DNA of 64,000 nt from an uncultured Eubacteriales bacterium (GTDB taxonomy: Bacteria > Bacillota > Clostridia > Christensenellales > Aristaeellaceae). Position numbers and translations under genes: made by a program. The notes beneath the pieces were generated by a model. That model searched no databases. It saw only the letters and a program-made list of their open reading frames with translations, and was not told the DNA's origin. This document shows, piece by piece, positions 1-8,512 of this stretch (positions are counted from its first letter, which is position 1; every line of letters starts with the position of its first letter). Location: the NCBI GenBank assembly GCA_902790175.1, contig CADAQZ010000008.1:26855-90854 (forward strand), in the 5' to 3' direction.

Positions 1-1194
1 CGCTCGCTGTTCATCAGCGACCGGTTCTTCGATGCGCTGGGCTTCAAGTACATCGGACCCGTGGACGGGCACGACATCAAGCAGCTGATCCGCGTGCTGC
101 GCCGCGCGAAGAACGACGATAAGCCGCTGCTGATCCACGTGGTGACGCAAAAGGGCCGCGGCTACACGCCCGCGGAGGACCATCCCGTCGACTTCCACGG
201 CGTCGCGCCGTTCTACATCGACTCGGGCGAGTGCAAGGGCGAGGAGGGCGTCTCCTCCGGCGGCGTGGTCGCGCGCCAGCTGATCGAGATGGCCGAGAGC
301 GACATCCGCATCTGCGCCATCACCGCCGCGATGCCGAACGGCACCGGCATGGTCGCGTTCCAGGAGGCCTGGCCCGAGCGCTTTTTCGACGTGGGCATCG
401 CCGAGGAACACGCCGTCACGATGGCGGCGGGCATGGCGTTTCAGGGCATGAAGCCCTATGTGGCCATCTACTCCACGTTCCTGCAGCGCGCCTACGACCA
501 GATCCTGATGGACGTCTGCCGCAACGCGCTGCCCGTGACGTTTTTGATCGACCGCGCGGGGCTCGTCGGCCCCGACGGCGCGACCCACCAGGGCGTATTC
601 GACCTCAGCTACCTGCGCAGCATCCCGGAGCTGATCGTCGCCGCGCCCAGGGACATCCGCGACCTCAAGAAGCTGGTGCGGCTGAGCCAGGACGTGAATA
701 GGCCCATGGCCATCCGCTATCCCCGCGAGTGCGAGGACCTGGGCCCCGGCATCCAGAGCCAGCGCGACTTCGATATCGGCGAGTGGGAGCTGATCAGCTC
801 CGGAAGCGATGTGATGATCTTCGCCGTGGGCCGGATGGTGCAGCTGTCGATGCAGGCCAGCATCGAATTGATGGGGAAGGGCATCTCCGCCGGCGTGGTG
901 GACGCCCGCTTCGTCGCGCCGATGGACAAAAACCTGTTGATCGAGCAGGCGAGCCGCGCCAGGCTCGTCGTCACGGCGGAGGACAACGTGCTCTCCGGCG
1001 GGTTCGGCGAGGGCGTGCTGGATGTCCTGGCGCAGGCGGACATCCATACGCCCGTTATGACGCTCGGTGTGCCGGAGCGCTTCATCGAGCACGCCACGAT
1101 CACCCAGCAGCTGGAGGCCTGCGGCCTGACCAGTTTAGGTATTTCCCGCCAGATCGAGAAGCGGCTCAATATGCTGCGGGGGAACATCCGATGA
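1..1194 (+). CDS. dxs: 1-deoxy-D-xylulose-5-phosphate synthase, C-terminal part (5' end outside window)
   Basis: First enzyme of the MEP isoprenoid pathway: thiamine-diphosphate-dependent condensation of pyruvate with glyceraldehyde 3-phosphate. The reading frame is open from base 1, so the N-terminal diphosphate-binding half is missing. Visible are GPVDGHD, the pyrimidine-binding transketolase domain with the catalytic-Glu motif EEHAV followed by MAAGMA, the family motif GATHQG, and the C-terminal transketolase domain. The stop overlaps the tlyA start (ATGA), implying translational coupling. dxs-tlyA-nadK-argR-recN is a conserved Bacillota order. The later MEP enzyme IspDF lies at 49106-50263. 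Confidence 0.96.
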   Translation, partial: RSLFISDRFFDALGFKYIGPVDGHDIKQLIRVLRRAKNDDKPLLIHVVTQKGRGYTPAEDHPVDFHGVAPFYIDSGECKGEEGVSSGGVVARQLIEMAESDIRICAITAAMPNGTGMVAFQEAWPERFFDVGIAEEHAVTMAAGMAFQGMKPYVAIYSTFLQRAYDQILMDVCRNALPVTFLIDRAGLVGPDGATHQGVFDLSYLRSIPELIVAAPRDIRDLKKLVRLSQDVNRPMAIRYPRECEDLGPGIQSQRDFDIGEWELISSGSDVMIFAVGRMVQLSMQASIELMGKGISAGVVDARFVAPMDKNLLIEQASRARLVVTAEDNVLSGGFGEGVLDVLAQADIHTPVMTLGVPERFIEHATITQQLEACGLTSLGISRQIEKRLNMLRGNIR

Positions 1195-2021
1195 AGAAGC
1201 GCCGCGCCGACGAGGCGCTGTTCGAAGAGTTGAACCTCGAATCGATCCAGCTGGCTCGCGCGCTGATCATGGAGGGCCGCGTGATGGCGGGGGACCGAAA
1301 GATCCTCCAGGCCAGCGAGCTGGTCAAGGAGGGCGAGGCGCTGCGGGTGAAGGGGGAGTTGAACGCCTGGGTCAGCCGGGGCGCGCACAAGCTCAAAAAG
1401 GCGCTGGACGTGTTTGACATCGATTTGACCAATAAAGTCTGCGTGGACGTCGGCGCGTCCACCGGCGGCTTCACGGACGTGATGCTCCGCGCGGGCGCAC
1501 GGCGCGTCTACTCGGTGGACGTGGGCTACAACCTTTTGGACTGGCGGCTGAGGAGCGATAGCCGGGTCGTGTGCATGGAGCGCACGAACGCCCGCTTCCT
1601 AAAGTCGGAGGACTTTGACCCGAGACCCTCGTTTGGCGCGACGGACGTTTCGTTCATATCGCTGAAGGCGGTGCTGCCCGCGGCGCTGAACGTATTGGAG
1701 GGCGAGAACGCCCGCTTTGTGGCCCTCGTGAAGCCTCAATTCGAGGCAGAAAAGGACGAGGTGGGTGAGAAGGGCGTGGTGCGCGAAAGGGCCGTGCACG
1801 AGAAGGTGCTGCGTGACATCACCGGCTTTATCCCGAGCATCGGCTGGCGCGTCAACGGCCTCGATTATTCACCGATCCGCGGTCCGGAAGGTAACATAGA
1901 ATTTCTTTTGGACCTCGTTCGATGTCAAAATCGAACAATAAAACCGGGCGAAACTTCAATAGGTATTACAATTCGCCACACTTATGACAATTTTTTTAAA
2001 TCCTTGAAAGAGGGCTTGTAA
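1191..2021 (+). CDS. tlyA: TlyA family rRNA (cytidine-2'-O)-methyltransferase
   Basis: 276 aa. An N-terminal S4 RNA-binding domain (about residues 5-65) is followed by an FtsJ/RrmJ-type SAM methyltransferase domain containing VDVGASTGGFTD (SAM binding) and VKPQFE. The family methylates 2'-O-ribose of rRNA cytidines; it was formerly called hemolysin A. The ATG at 1191 is chosen because it overlaps the dxs stop and restores the standard N terminus. Its stop codon lies in the loop of a hairpin (2007-2035). The precise rRNA target cannot be read from the sequence. Confidence 0.93.
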   Translation: MKKRRADEALFEELNLESIQLARALIMEGRVMAGDRKILQASELVKEGEALRVKGELNAWVSRGAHKLKKALDVFDIDLTNKVCVDVGASTGGFTDVMLRAGARRVYSVDVGYNLLDWRLRSDSRVVCMERTNARFLKSEDFDPRPSFGATDVSFISLKAVLPAALNVLEGENARFVALVKPQFEAEKDEVGEKGVVRERAVHEKVLRDITGFIPSIGWRVNGLDYSPIRGPEGNIEFLLDLVRCQNRTIKPGETSIGITIRHTYDNFFKSLKEGL

Positions 2022-2035
2022 CGCGGGCCCTCTTT
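2007..2035 (+). terminator. Hairpin at the tlyA stop codon
   Basis: A perfect 9-bp stem (AAAGAGGGC / GCCCTCTTT) with an 11-nt loop contains the tlyA stop codon. The only U-rich stretch is the 3' arm itself, so it may be a weak terminator or an intercistronic attenuator before nadK. Confidence 0.5.
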
Positions 2036-2067
2036 GGTATATTGTATATATATGAGGAGTGGTTGCG

Positions 2068-2922
2068 GTGTCCGTGCGCTGCGTTGGAATCCATTGGAAC
2101 CCGTCCAAGTCCACGGGACTGGACGTCGCCAGACGCTTGATCGACCTTCTGGATCGAAGGGGCGTCGAGGTGTGCCTGAATTCCAGCCTGCATGAAGCGC
2201 TGAACGCCCCCGGCACGTTGGTGGAGCGCTTTGAGCTCTGCCAATTGCTCATCGTGTTGGGCGGCGACGGCACGATCCTGTCCGGCCTCGATCGGGCGAT
2301 CCCCTACGATATTCCGATCCTGGGAATCAACCTGGGCCGCTTGGGCTTCCTGTCCGAGATCGAGACGGAGGAGCTGGACGAGCGCTTCATCGACCGGCTG
2401 CTGGCAGGCGATTACAGCATCGACGCTCGCACGACCATGATGATCGAGGGACAGGACCCGTACCGAGTGTTCGCCCTCAACGACATCGTCATCACCCGCG
2501 CGACCCCCTCAGTCAGGATTCTATCTCTTGAATACGAGGCAAACGGCACCCTGGTGGATTGCATATCCGGCGATGGGCTGATCGTCGCCACCGCGACGGG
2601 CTCTACCGCCTATTCCCTGTCCGCGGGCGGCCCTGTGGTGCTGCCGGGGCTGGACTGCTTTGTGCTCACGCCCGTCTGCCCGCACACGCTGAACGCCCGG
2701 CCCGTGGTGGTGTCCGCCGACGAGCGCATCACCATCCGCACCCGGGACGAACAGCAGGGCGATGCCCGCGCGGTGTTGGACGGCAGGCGCATACTGCACA
2801 TGGACAGGCAAATGCCTGAAATCACCATATGCCGATCCCCGAGGCCGGCCCGTTTCGTGCGCTTTCATGAGAAGAATTACTTTGGACTGCTTCGCAGCAA
2901 ACTGTCCGAGTGGACTCACTGA
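2068..2922 (+). CDS. nadK: NAD kinase
   Basis: 284 aa. Phosphorylates NAD to NADP. The ATP/NAD-kinase signature GGDGTIL is present, followed by [11 protein letters not shown] and the nucleotide-binding motif FALNDIV (ND where many homologues have NE), then a glycine-rich [13 protein letters not shown] loop. GTG 2068 is preferred over the in-frame GTG 2059 because GAGGAG (2054-2059) then sits 8 nt upstream; with 2059 the ribosome site would overlap the start. It belongs to the dxs-recN cluster. Confidence 0.94.
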   Translation: MSVRCVGIHWNPSKSTGLDVARRLIDLLDRRGVEVCLNSSLHEALNAPGTLVERFELCQLLIVLGGDGTILSGLDRAIPYDIPILGINLGRLGFLSEIETEELDERFIDRLLAGDYSIDARTTMMIEGQDPYRVFALNDIVITRATPSVRILSLEYEANGTLVDCISGDGLIVATATGSTAYSLSAGGPVVLPGLDCFVLTPVCPHTLNARPVVVSADERITIRTRDEQQGDARAVLDGRRILHMDRQMPEITICRSPRPARFVRFHEKNYFGLLRSKLSEWTH

Positions 2923-2993
2923 AAAATCCCCGGAGGGCTGGCCGGCCCTCGCTTGAATCCCATAATCTTGACGGCTGGGAGGCTTCACAGGTA

Positions 2994-3446
2994 ATGAAGA
3001 GCGCGCGCCATAATCTGATATTGGAGATCATCGAGAGCAAGGATATCGAGACCCAGGAGGAGCTGGCAGAGGAACTCAAGAACCGCGGCGTGCGGGTGAC
3101 CCAGGCCACCGTGTCGCGCGACATCAAGGAACTGAGGCTGTTGAAGGTACTGTCCGAGCACGGCGGCTACAAGTACGCCACCGTGGAGCGCGCGGAGAAG
3201 GGCATGAACGATCGCTTTGCGCGCATCCTAGCCGAATCCATCGTAAACATCGAGTCGGTGAACAACCTGATCGTGGTCAACACGCTCACCGCCAGCGCCA
3301 ACGCTGCGGGCGAGGCCATCGACTCCATGAAGTGGAGCGAGGTCATGGGCACGATCGCCGGCGACAACACCCTGCTGATCATCACGCGCTCCAGCGAGGC
3401 CGCGGAGATCCTGATGGGAAAGTTCAATACGATGCTAAACGATTGA
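2994..3446 (+). CDS. argR: Arginine repressor ArgR/AhrC
   Basis: 150 aa, the usual family length. The N-terminal winged helix includes TQEELAEELKNRG and the recognition segment VTQATVSRDIKEL. The C-terminal arginine-binding/oligomerisation domain includes GTIAGDNTLLII. ArgR controls arginine biosynthesis and catabolism in response to arginine. ATG 2994 is chosen because GGGAGG lies 11 nt upstream and the product starts with the typical MKSARHN-like N terminus; the frame is open further upstream within nadK. argR between nadK and recN is the standard arrangement. No arginine genes are present in the window. Confidence 0.93.
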   Translation: MKSARHNLILEIIESKDIETQEELAEELKNRGVRVTQATVSRDIKELRLLKVLSEHGGYKYATVERAEKGMNDRFARILAESIVNIESVNNLIVVNTLTASANAAGEAIDSMKWSEVMGTIAGDNTLLIITRSSEAAEILMGKFNTMLND

Positions 3447-3458
3447 TCGGAGCAAGAC

Positions 3459-5156
3459 ATGCTGCTGGAACTGACAATTAAAAACATCGCCCTCATTGAA
3501 TCGCTGCGCGTCGAATTCGCGCGGGGGTTCAATGTGCTTACGGGCGAGACCGGCGCAGGCAAGTCCATCGTGGTGGACAGCATCAACCTCGCGCTGGGCG
3601 GTCGCGCCGACCGCGACCTGATCCGCACCGGCGCGGACAGGGCGTCCGTACAGGCGCTTTTTGACGTATCCGGAAACGAAAAGGCGCTCGCCTTCCTGAA
3701 GGAACAGGACATCGACGCGGAGGACGGCGTCATAGCGATTCGCCGCGAGCTGAGCCGCGAGGGCCGCAACGTCTGCCGCGTGCAGGACGTGGTGGTGCCG
3801 CTGGCGTCGCTGAAGCAATTGACCACCCAGCTGATGGACATCCACGGCCAGCACGAGCACCAGGCGCTGATGAACCCGGCGCGCCACATGGACTTTCTCG
3901 ACGCCTACGGCGGCGAAGCGCACGCGAATGCGCGGGCGGATGTCGCTAAGCTGCACGCCGAGCGCGGCAGGATCGCATCGCAGCTGAAGCGGCTGATGAG
4001 CGACGTGTCTGAGCGGGAGCGCCTTTTCGACATGCTCTCGTTCCAGTCGCAGGAGATCGCCGCCGCGAAGCTGAAGCCGGGCGAGGAGGACAAGCTGAAG
4101 AAGAAGCTGTCGGTGCTGGAGAACGCCGAGAAGATCCGCCAGGGCGTCGAGACCGCCTATACGCTGGTGTACCAGGGCGACGGGCGCGCCCCCAGCGCGC
4201 AGGAGGGCCTGTTGCGCTCGGCGGAGGCGATGGACCGCATCGCGCCGCTGGACGAGCGCTACGGCGCGCTGGCCGGGCGGCTTCGGGAGCTCTACTACGG
4301 CGCGCAGGACGTGGGTTACGAGCTGCAGGCGCTGATGGACGACCTCGACTTCGAGCCGGAGATGCTCGAAAAGATCGCGGGGCGCCTCGACCTGATCGGC
4401 CGCCTGGAGCGCAAGTACGGGCCGACGCTGGAGGAAGTGATCGCCTTCGGCAAGAATGCCGAGAGCCGCCTGGAGGAACTGAAGCGGGGCGACGAGAGCG
4501 TCGCGGAGCTGAAAAAGCGCTACAAGGAGGCCGACGCGAAGCTGCGCGAGGCCTGCGCGGCGCTGACGGAATTGCGCAAAGCGTCGGCGCAGAAGCTGGC
4601 GGGCGAGATCTGCGATCAGTTGAAGGACCTGGGCATGGGCAAGACGCGCTTCGAGGTGCGCGTGGAGCCGGAGCCCAAGCCCACCGCCACCGGCATGGAC
4701 CGCGTGGAGTTCATGATCTCTCCCAACCCCGGCGAGCCGATGAAACCGCTGGCGAACATCGCCTCCGGCGGCGAGATCTCCCGCGTGATGCTGGCGCTGA
4801 AGGCCATCTCCGTGGATGCGGAGGGCGTGGACGCGATGGTGTTCGACGAGATCGACACCGGCGTCTCGGGCCGGATGGCTCAGGTGGTGGGTGAGAAGAT
4901 GTGCCTGATCGCGCGCAATCGCCAGGTGCTGTCCATCACGCACCTGCCGCAGATCGCCGCGCTGGGCGACGCGCACTTCCTGGTGGAGAAGGTTGCGGGG
5001 GAGGACCGCACCGACACCCACGTGCGCCTGTTGGACGACGACGGGCGCGCGCACGAGATCGCGCGGCTCGTCGGCGGCGCGTCGGAGACCGCGAGCAGCC
5101 TCAGCCACGCGAAGAACATGCTCAAAGAGGCCGAGGAGAGGAAGAAGGAAATATAA
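3459..5156 (+). CDS. recN: DNA repair protein RecN
   Basis: 565 aa, full length. SMC-like ATPase acting early in double-strand-break repair. Walker A GETGAGKS is near residue 30, a coiled-coil middle region rich in Glu, Lys and Leu follows, and the C-terminal ABC head carries the signature ASGGEISRVMLALK and Walker B MVFDEIDTG. GGAG precedes the ATG. The gene ends the plus-strand dxs cluster; a strong palindrome (5160-5190) separates it from convergent udk. Confidence 0.96.
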   Translation: MLLELTIKNIALIESLRVEFARGFNVLTGETGAGKSIVVDSINLALGGRADRDLIRTGADRASVQALFDVSGNEKALAFLKEQDIDAEDGVIAIRRELSREGRNVCRVQDVVVPLASLKQLTTQLMDIHGQHEHQALMNPARHMDFLDAYGGEAHANARADVAKLHAERGRIASQLKRLMSDVSERERLFDMLSFQSQEIAAAKLKPGEEDKLKKKLSVLENAEKIRQGVETAYTLVYQGDGRAPSAQEGLLRSAEAMDRIAPLDERYGALAGRLRELYYGAQDVGYELQALMDDLDFEPEMLEKIAGRLDLIGRLERKYGPTLEEVIAFGKNAESRLEELKRGDESVAELKKRYKEADAKLREACAALTELRKASAQKLAGEICDQLKDLGMGKTRFEVRVEPEPKPTATGMDRVEFMISPNPGEPMKPLANIASGGEISRVMLALKAISVDAEGVDAMVFDEIDTGVSGRMAQVVGEKMCLIARNRQVLSITHLPQIAALGDAHFLVEKVAGEDRTDTHVRLLDDDGRAHEIARLVGGASETASSLSHAKNMLKEAEERKKEI

Positions 5157-5159
5157 AAA

Positions 5160-5190
5160 GTGTAGGGGCGGCGATGCGCCGCCCCTACAC
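5160..5190. repeat. 14-bp perfect palindrome between convergent recN and udk
   Basis: GTGTAGGGGCGGCG / CGCCGCCCCTACAC with a 3-nt loop, immediately downstream of recN. It may terminate both convergent genes, but its sequence recurs in related form at 24173-24201 and 28566-28584, so it also looks like a dispersed palindromic element. Confidence 0.7.
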
Positions 5191-5209
5191 TATGCGATTG
5201 ACTCGTCCT

Positions 5210-5827
5210 CTACTCCTTCGCCTCGATCATCCCGGAATTGATGTAGTGGGCCAGTATGTCCACGATGCGGGCGTTCTTGCCGCCGCGGGCGACGATCAGG
5301 TCGGCGTACTCCACATAGTTTCGGATGTGCTTTTCATACATCGGCTTGACGGTGTCCAGATACTGCCGGTACACGCTCTCGATCGTGCGGCCGCGGTCGC
5401 GCAGGTCGCGCTTTACGCGCCTGAGCAGGCAGACGTCCGGGTCCACCTGGATGTATATCTTGAAGTCCAGCAGGTCGCGCACCTGTGGGTCGTAAAACAC
5501 GTGGATGCCCTCCAGAAGCACCACGTCCGCAGGCTCGATCAGTATGCCGGGGTCGCAGCGCCGGTGCTGGGTGTAGTCGTACTCCTTGGCCGTGATGCTC
5601 TGACCGCTGCGAAGCCGCATCAGGTCCTCGCGAAGCACGTCGTGCTCGAAGATTTCCGGCTCGTCGTAGTTGATCAGGCAGCGCTCCTCATAGCTCATGT
5701 CGGGGTGATCCTTGTAGTAGGAATCCTGCTTGATGTAGACGCAGGGCTTCTCCAGCCTGGACGCCAGCGACTTCGCCAGCGTGGACTTGCCGCTGCCGCT
5801 GGCGCCGCAGATACCTATGATCAGCAT
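5210..5827 (-). CDS. udk: Uridine kinase
   Basis: 205 aa. Phosphorylates uridine/cytidine in pyrimidine salvage. P-loop GASGSGKST occurs at the N terminus, followed by the kinase core with the DSYYKD segment and YDEPEIFEHD; an arginine-rich RRVKRDLRDRGRT segment probably closes the active site. ATG 5827 is preferred because TGGAGGG ends 6 nt upstream; the ATG at 5833 abuts that site. It lies 22 bp downstream of the spo0A-like gene on the same strand, so the two may be co-transcribed. udk is not normally at the recN locus. Confidence 0.9.
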   Translation of the reverse strand: MLIIGICGASGSGKSTLAKSLASRLEKPCVYIKQDSYYKDHPDMSYEERCLINYDEPEIFEHDVLREDLMRLRSGQSITAKEYDYTQHRRCDPGILIEPADVVLLEGIHVFYDPQVRDLLDFKIYIQVDPDVCLLRRVKRDLRDRGRTIESVYRQYLDTVKPMYEKHIRNYVEYADLIVARGGKNARIVDILAHYINSGMIEAKE

Positions 5828-5849
5828 ATCCATCCCTCCAACCTGTGTT

Positions 5850-6559
5850 TCACCGTGAATAGTTTAACACAAACCGGGGGAGATTACAATATGACCGGCT
5901 TAATAATTCCGCGCTCTTCAGCGAGCCGCGCTCGTAGGCGATGTCAATGGCGCTGCGCAGCGAGCGCTCCACCCGCGGAACGGTGGAGCCCATGCTCCGC
6001 GCCAGCTCCACGTAGAGCCCGCGCGACAGGTTGCGCAGCAGCAGCGCGTCCTCCCGCGCGCGGAGCACCGATTCGATCAGGTAGGCGCAGCCGTTCAGCT
6101 TTGGAGAGATGCCAAAGTCCGTCAGCAGCTCGCGAAGCCCGGCCGCGCGGCGTTCGCGCTCGCTGGTCTGCGCGTCGTCCACGGTCACGGGCGTCGGCGC
6201 GGCGGCGCAGTCTGAAAGCAGCGCGGGCAGGCTGTCGTAGTCTACGGGCTTGCACAGGAAGTAGGACGCGCCGTAGCGATAGGCCCAATCCATGCTGGCG
6301 CAGGAGTAGAAGCGCGTGCAGACGACCACCGCGGGCGGATGTCGAGCCTGCGCACCTGCCGAAGCAGCGCGATGCCGTCCATTTCGGGCAGCTGTACGTC
6401 CGTCAGCAATACGTCCGGACGAAGTCTGCGCACGTCCGAAAGCGCCCGCAGGCCGCTGCCGGAATCGCCGACGATCTCGCTGTCCCGGCATCCGGCGAAA
6501 GCCGCACGCACGCTGCGTATGAAGATGGGGTCGATGTCCGCGACGTATACCCTCGCCAT
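5850..6559 (-). pseudogene. spo0A: Spo0A-like response regulator, frameshifted
   Basis: Two frames together encode a Spo0A-type master regulator of sporulation. The first (from ATG 6559) gives a receiver domain with ADIDP and phospho-acceptor LLTDVQLPEMDG. The second continues with FLCKPVDYD (conserved Lys) and a Spo0A C-terminal DNA-binding domain including VPRVERSLRSAIDIAYERG. One base appears missing near 6331-6337 (a CCCGCGG context on the coding strand), breaking the protein after about 77 residues. Position next to recN is the ancestral spo0A locus, but here the gene is inverted and spoIVB is missing. Either a sequencing indel or a true null; homology to Spo0A is clear. Confidence 0.85.
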
Positions 6560-6632
6560 GCGTATCACATCCCATACATATGTATCAACACCATTAGTTG
6601 TATATTATAACCAAAAGGACATAGAATCAATG

Positions 6633-6670
6633 CCTTTTGCTTGACAAAAGGAAAACAATAGTATTACCAT
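6633..6670 (+). promoter_or_regulatory. Promoter and palindrome upstream of the SRAP gene
   Basis: TTGACA (6641-6646), 18-bp spacer, TACCAT (6665-6670). The inverted repeat CCTTTTG-N5-CAAAAGG (6633-6651) covers the -35, a good place for an operator. It does not match the Gram-positive LexA box. Confidence 0.5.
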
Positions 6671-6691
6671 TGTGTTGAGGGGGTGAAAGAC

Positions 6692-7258
6692 ATGTGCGGC
6701 CGATACTACCTGAGCCCGCGCGACCTGGTGGAATACGCGCCTAAGGGACTCTATCCGGAGGAAGCGCTGGACGGCGGCACGGACGTCTGCCCCGGCATGG
6801 AGGCGCCCGCGCTGGTGAACGATAGCAGTGCGTCCGAAGCGCGGCGCATGCGCTGGGGCTTTGCGCGATCCGAGGGCGGACTCGTCATCAACGCGCGCGT
6901 GGAGACGATGAGGGAAAGGCCGATGTTCCGCGCGCTGGCGAGGGACAGGCGCTGCGCGTTGCCCGCCGCGCGCTACTACGAGTGGCGCAAGTCGGACAGG
7001 CAAAAGTTCGACATCTCGCTGCCGGAGCGCTTCTGGCTGGCGGGGCTCTGGCGCGTCGGCGACGACGGCCCTGAATTCGTCGTGCTCACGCAGCCGCCCG
7101 TGGACGCCATCACGCCCATCCACAATCGCATGCCGCTGCTGCTGCCCGACCGAGACGCGCTGGGGCGATGGTTCAGCGGGGAGATTCCGCTGTACGACGG
7201 CAGCGCCGCGCTGAACATCCACGCCGTGGGCCCGGAGCAGCTTTCGATGCGGTTTTGA
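6692..7258 (+). CDS. SOS response-associated peptidase (SRAP/YedK/HMCES family)
   Basis: 188 aa. SRAP proteins crosslink to abasic sites in single-stranded DNA through the Cys exposed after Met removal. ATG 6692 is chosen since it gives the obligatory MCGRY N terminus and GAGGGGGTG lies just upstream; the in-frame GTG 6683 would add three residues and bury the Cys. Other family marks are RRMRWGF, NARVET, CALPAARYYEWR and the late active-site segment IHNRMPLLL. It is divergent from the spo0A-like gene. Confidence 0.93.
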   Translation: MCGRYYLSPRDLVEYAPKGLYPEEALDGGTDVCPGMEAPALVNDSSASEARRMRWGFARSEGGLVINARVETMRERPMFRALARDRRCALPAARYYEWRKSDRQKFDISLPERFWLAGLWRVGDDGPEFVVLTQPPVDAITPIHNRMPLLLPDRDALGRWFSGEIPLYDGSAALNIHAVGPEQLSMRF

Positions 7259-7273
7259 TAAAAGAAGAGGCCG

Positions 7274-7382
7274 GATTGCCACGTCGGTCCATTGCATGGA
7301 CCTTCTCGCAATGACGTTGTACATGATCGTAAACACAGTACGTCATTGCGAGGAGCATCCATAAGGATGCGACGTGGCAATC
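7274..7382. repeat. 109-bp fold-back element between SRAP and spoIIP
   Basis: Terminal arms GATTGCCACGTCG (7274-7286) and CGACGTGGCAATC (7370-7382) are exact inverted copies; an inner pair, TCGCAATGACGT and ACGTCATTGCGA, is nested inside. It fills the space between convergent genes and could terminate both, but the architecture is that of a small MITE-like or dispersed palindromic repeat. No coding frame is evident. Confidence 0.75.
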
Positions 7383-7387
7383 TGACC

Positions 7388-8335
7388 TTATTCATTCTCC
7401 TTCTCCCACTTCGCCTTCATCTCCGCCAGCGCCGCGTCCGGGTGCTCCAGCATCAGGTCCTCAATCGCCTCCGCCAGCGGGTCGACCGCGTCGAGCGCCT
7501 GGCGCAGCGTGTTCTTGTTGTGGCCGACCTCCACCAATATCGAAAACACGCCGATGTGCTGGTTGTAGCGCCCGTCCTTCACCAGCGTCGGCTTGCACAG
7601 CCCCGGCTCGATGGCGTTGATCCTCGCCTCCAGTTCACGTGCGAAGGCGAGGTTTTCCTCGAAGTACGGCTTGACGTCGAAACCCTTGCCGTTGCCGATC
7701 AGCAGCATCAGCGGCGCGAGTTCCTTCCCGTCTGAGCCGCTTACCGTCAGCGCCTCGCCCTCGGCGAAGGCGTCGCGGTGCAGGTCGATGTACAGGTCAA
7801 AGCGCTCGTCGTAGCCCTCCAGCGTCTTGAGCGAGCGCGTGTAGGCGGTGGAGAGCTCGCCGCCCTCGTGGTCGGTCAGGTCGTGCGTCACCTCGAAGCC
7901 GCGGCTCCTCAGCTGTTTCGCCAGTTCCTCGCCCACGCGCACGACGCTGTGGCCGGAATCGGTGGTGCGCCACGCCTCCAGCGCGTCGTAGGGATCGCCG
8001 GGCACCTGCTCATAGGCCTCGTGGGTGTGCGTGTGGTAGATCAGCACCTTCAACGCCGCGGGTTCGGCTGTGGGCTCCGGGAGGATCTCCACCTCGATCG
8101 TCTCTCCGCCCGGGTCCAGAGGCAGCCCGGCGGCAACGCCGGACGAGGCAAAGACCAGCGTGGTCTTTGCCTCGTCGCCGTTCGCGGCGTCCACCAGGTT
8201 GGCCGTGCCGCTGTAACCGGGGGACGGCTCCCGGCGCAGCAGCCGCGCCCCCACCAGCGCCAGCGCCGCCACCAGCACCAGTATCGCGGCGACCAGCAGC
8301 ACCTTTGAAGCCCGTATGACCTTGAATCGAACCAT
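7388..8335 (-). CDS. spoIIP: Stage II sporulation protein P (SpoIIP)
   Basis: 315 aa. Peptidoglycan amidase/endopeptidase that acts with SpoIID and SpoIIM during engulfment. An N-terminal membrane anchor (about residues 10-31) is followed by an acidic/Pro linker and the catalytic domain with VLIYHTHTHEAY, the VGEELAKQL helix, DLYIDLHRDA and ILVEVGHNKN, all characteristic of SpoIIP. ATG 8335 is selected because GGGAGGTG lies 5 nt upstream. A sigma-E-like promoter (8364-8392) precedes it. spoIID and spoIIM are not in the window. Confidence 0.92.
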   Translation of the reverse strand: MVRFKVIRASKVLLVAAILVLVAALALVGARLLRREPSPGYSGTANLVDAANGDEAKTTLVFASSGVAAGLPLDPGGETIEVEILPEPTAEPAALKVLIYHTHTHEAYEQVPGDPYDALEAWRTTDSGHSVVRVGEELAKQLRSRGFEVTHDLTDHEGGELSTAYTRSLKTLEGYDERFDLYIDLHRDAFAEGEALTVSGSDGKELAPLMLLIGNGKGFDVKPYFEENLAFARELEARINAIEPGLCKPTLVKDGRYNQHIGVFSILVEVGHNKNTLRQALDAVDPLAEAIEDLMLEHPDAALAEMKAKWEKENE

Positions 8336-8363
8336 GCGTTCACCTCCCGCAGCATTGCACAGT

Positions 8364-8392
8364 AGCATATGTGCGCCGGGCGGATAACATGA
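8364..8392 (-). promoter_or_regulatory. Sigma-E-like promoter of spoIIP
   Basis: On the minus strand TCATGTT (8392-8386), exactly 14 bp, then CATATGCT (8371-8364). This resembles the mother-cell sigma-E pattern (tcATATT, 14-15 bp, CATACAnT). The -10 match is partial. Confidence 0.35.
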
Positions 8393-8512
8393 CGGGCGTC
8401 AATTGCCGATGATTTGCATATATTTTTTCTCGATAATTCACTCTTGTACCGGTCGAATGGGCGCTGATTTGCCGTCCGTGGGCGTCAAAAATGCCATAAT
8501 TTCAAGTAAATA

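Noticed and set aside
3435-5108. Long open frame antisense to recN (and similar ones antisense to the flavodiiron, mutS/miaB and branching-enzyme genes)
   Set aside because: High GC at third positions leaves antisense frames open; translations are low-complexity Arg/Ala/Leu/His runs with no family features.
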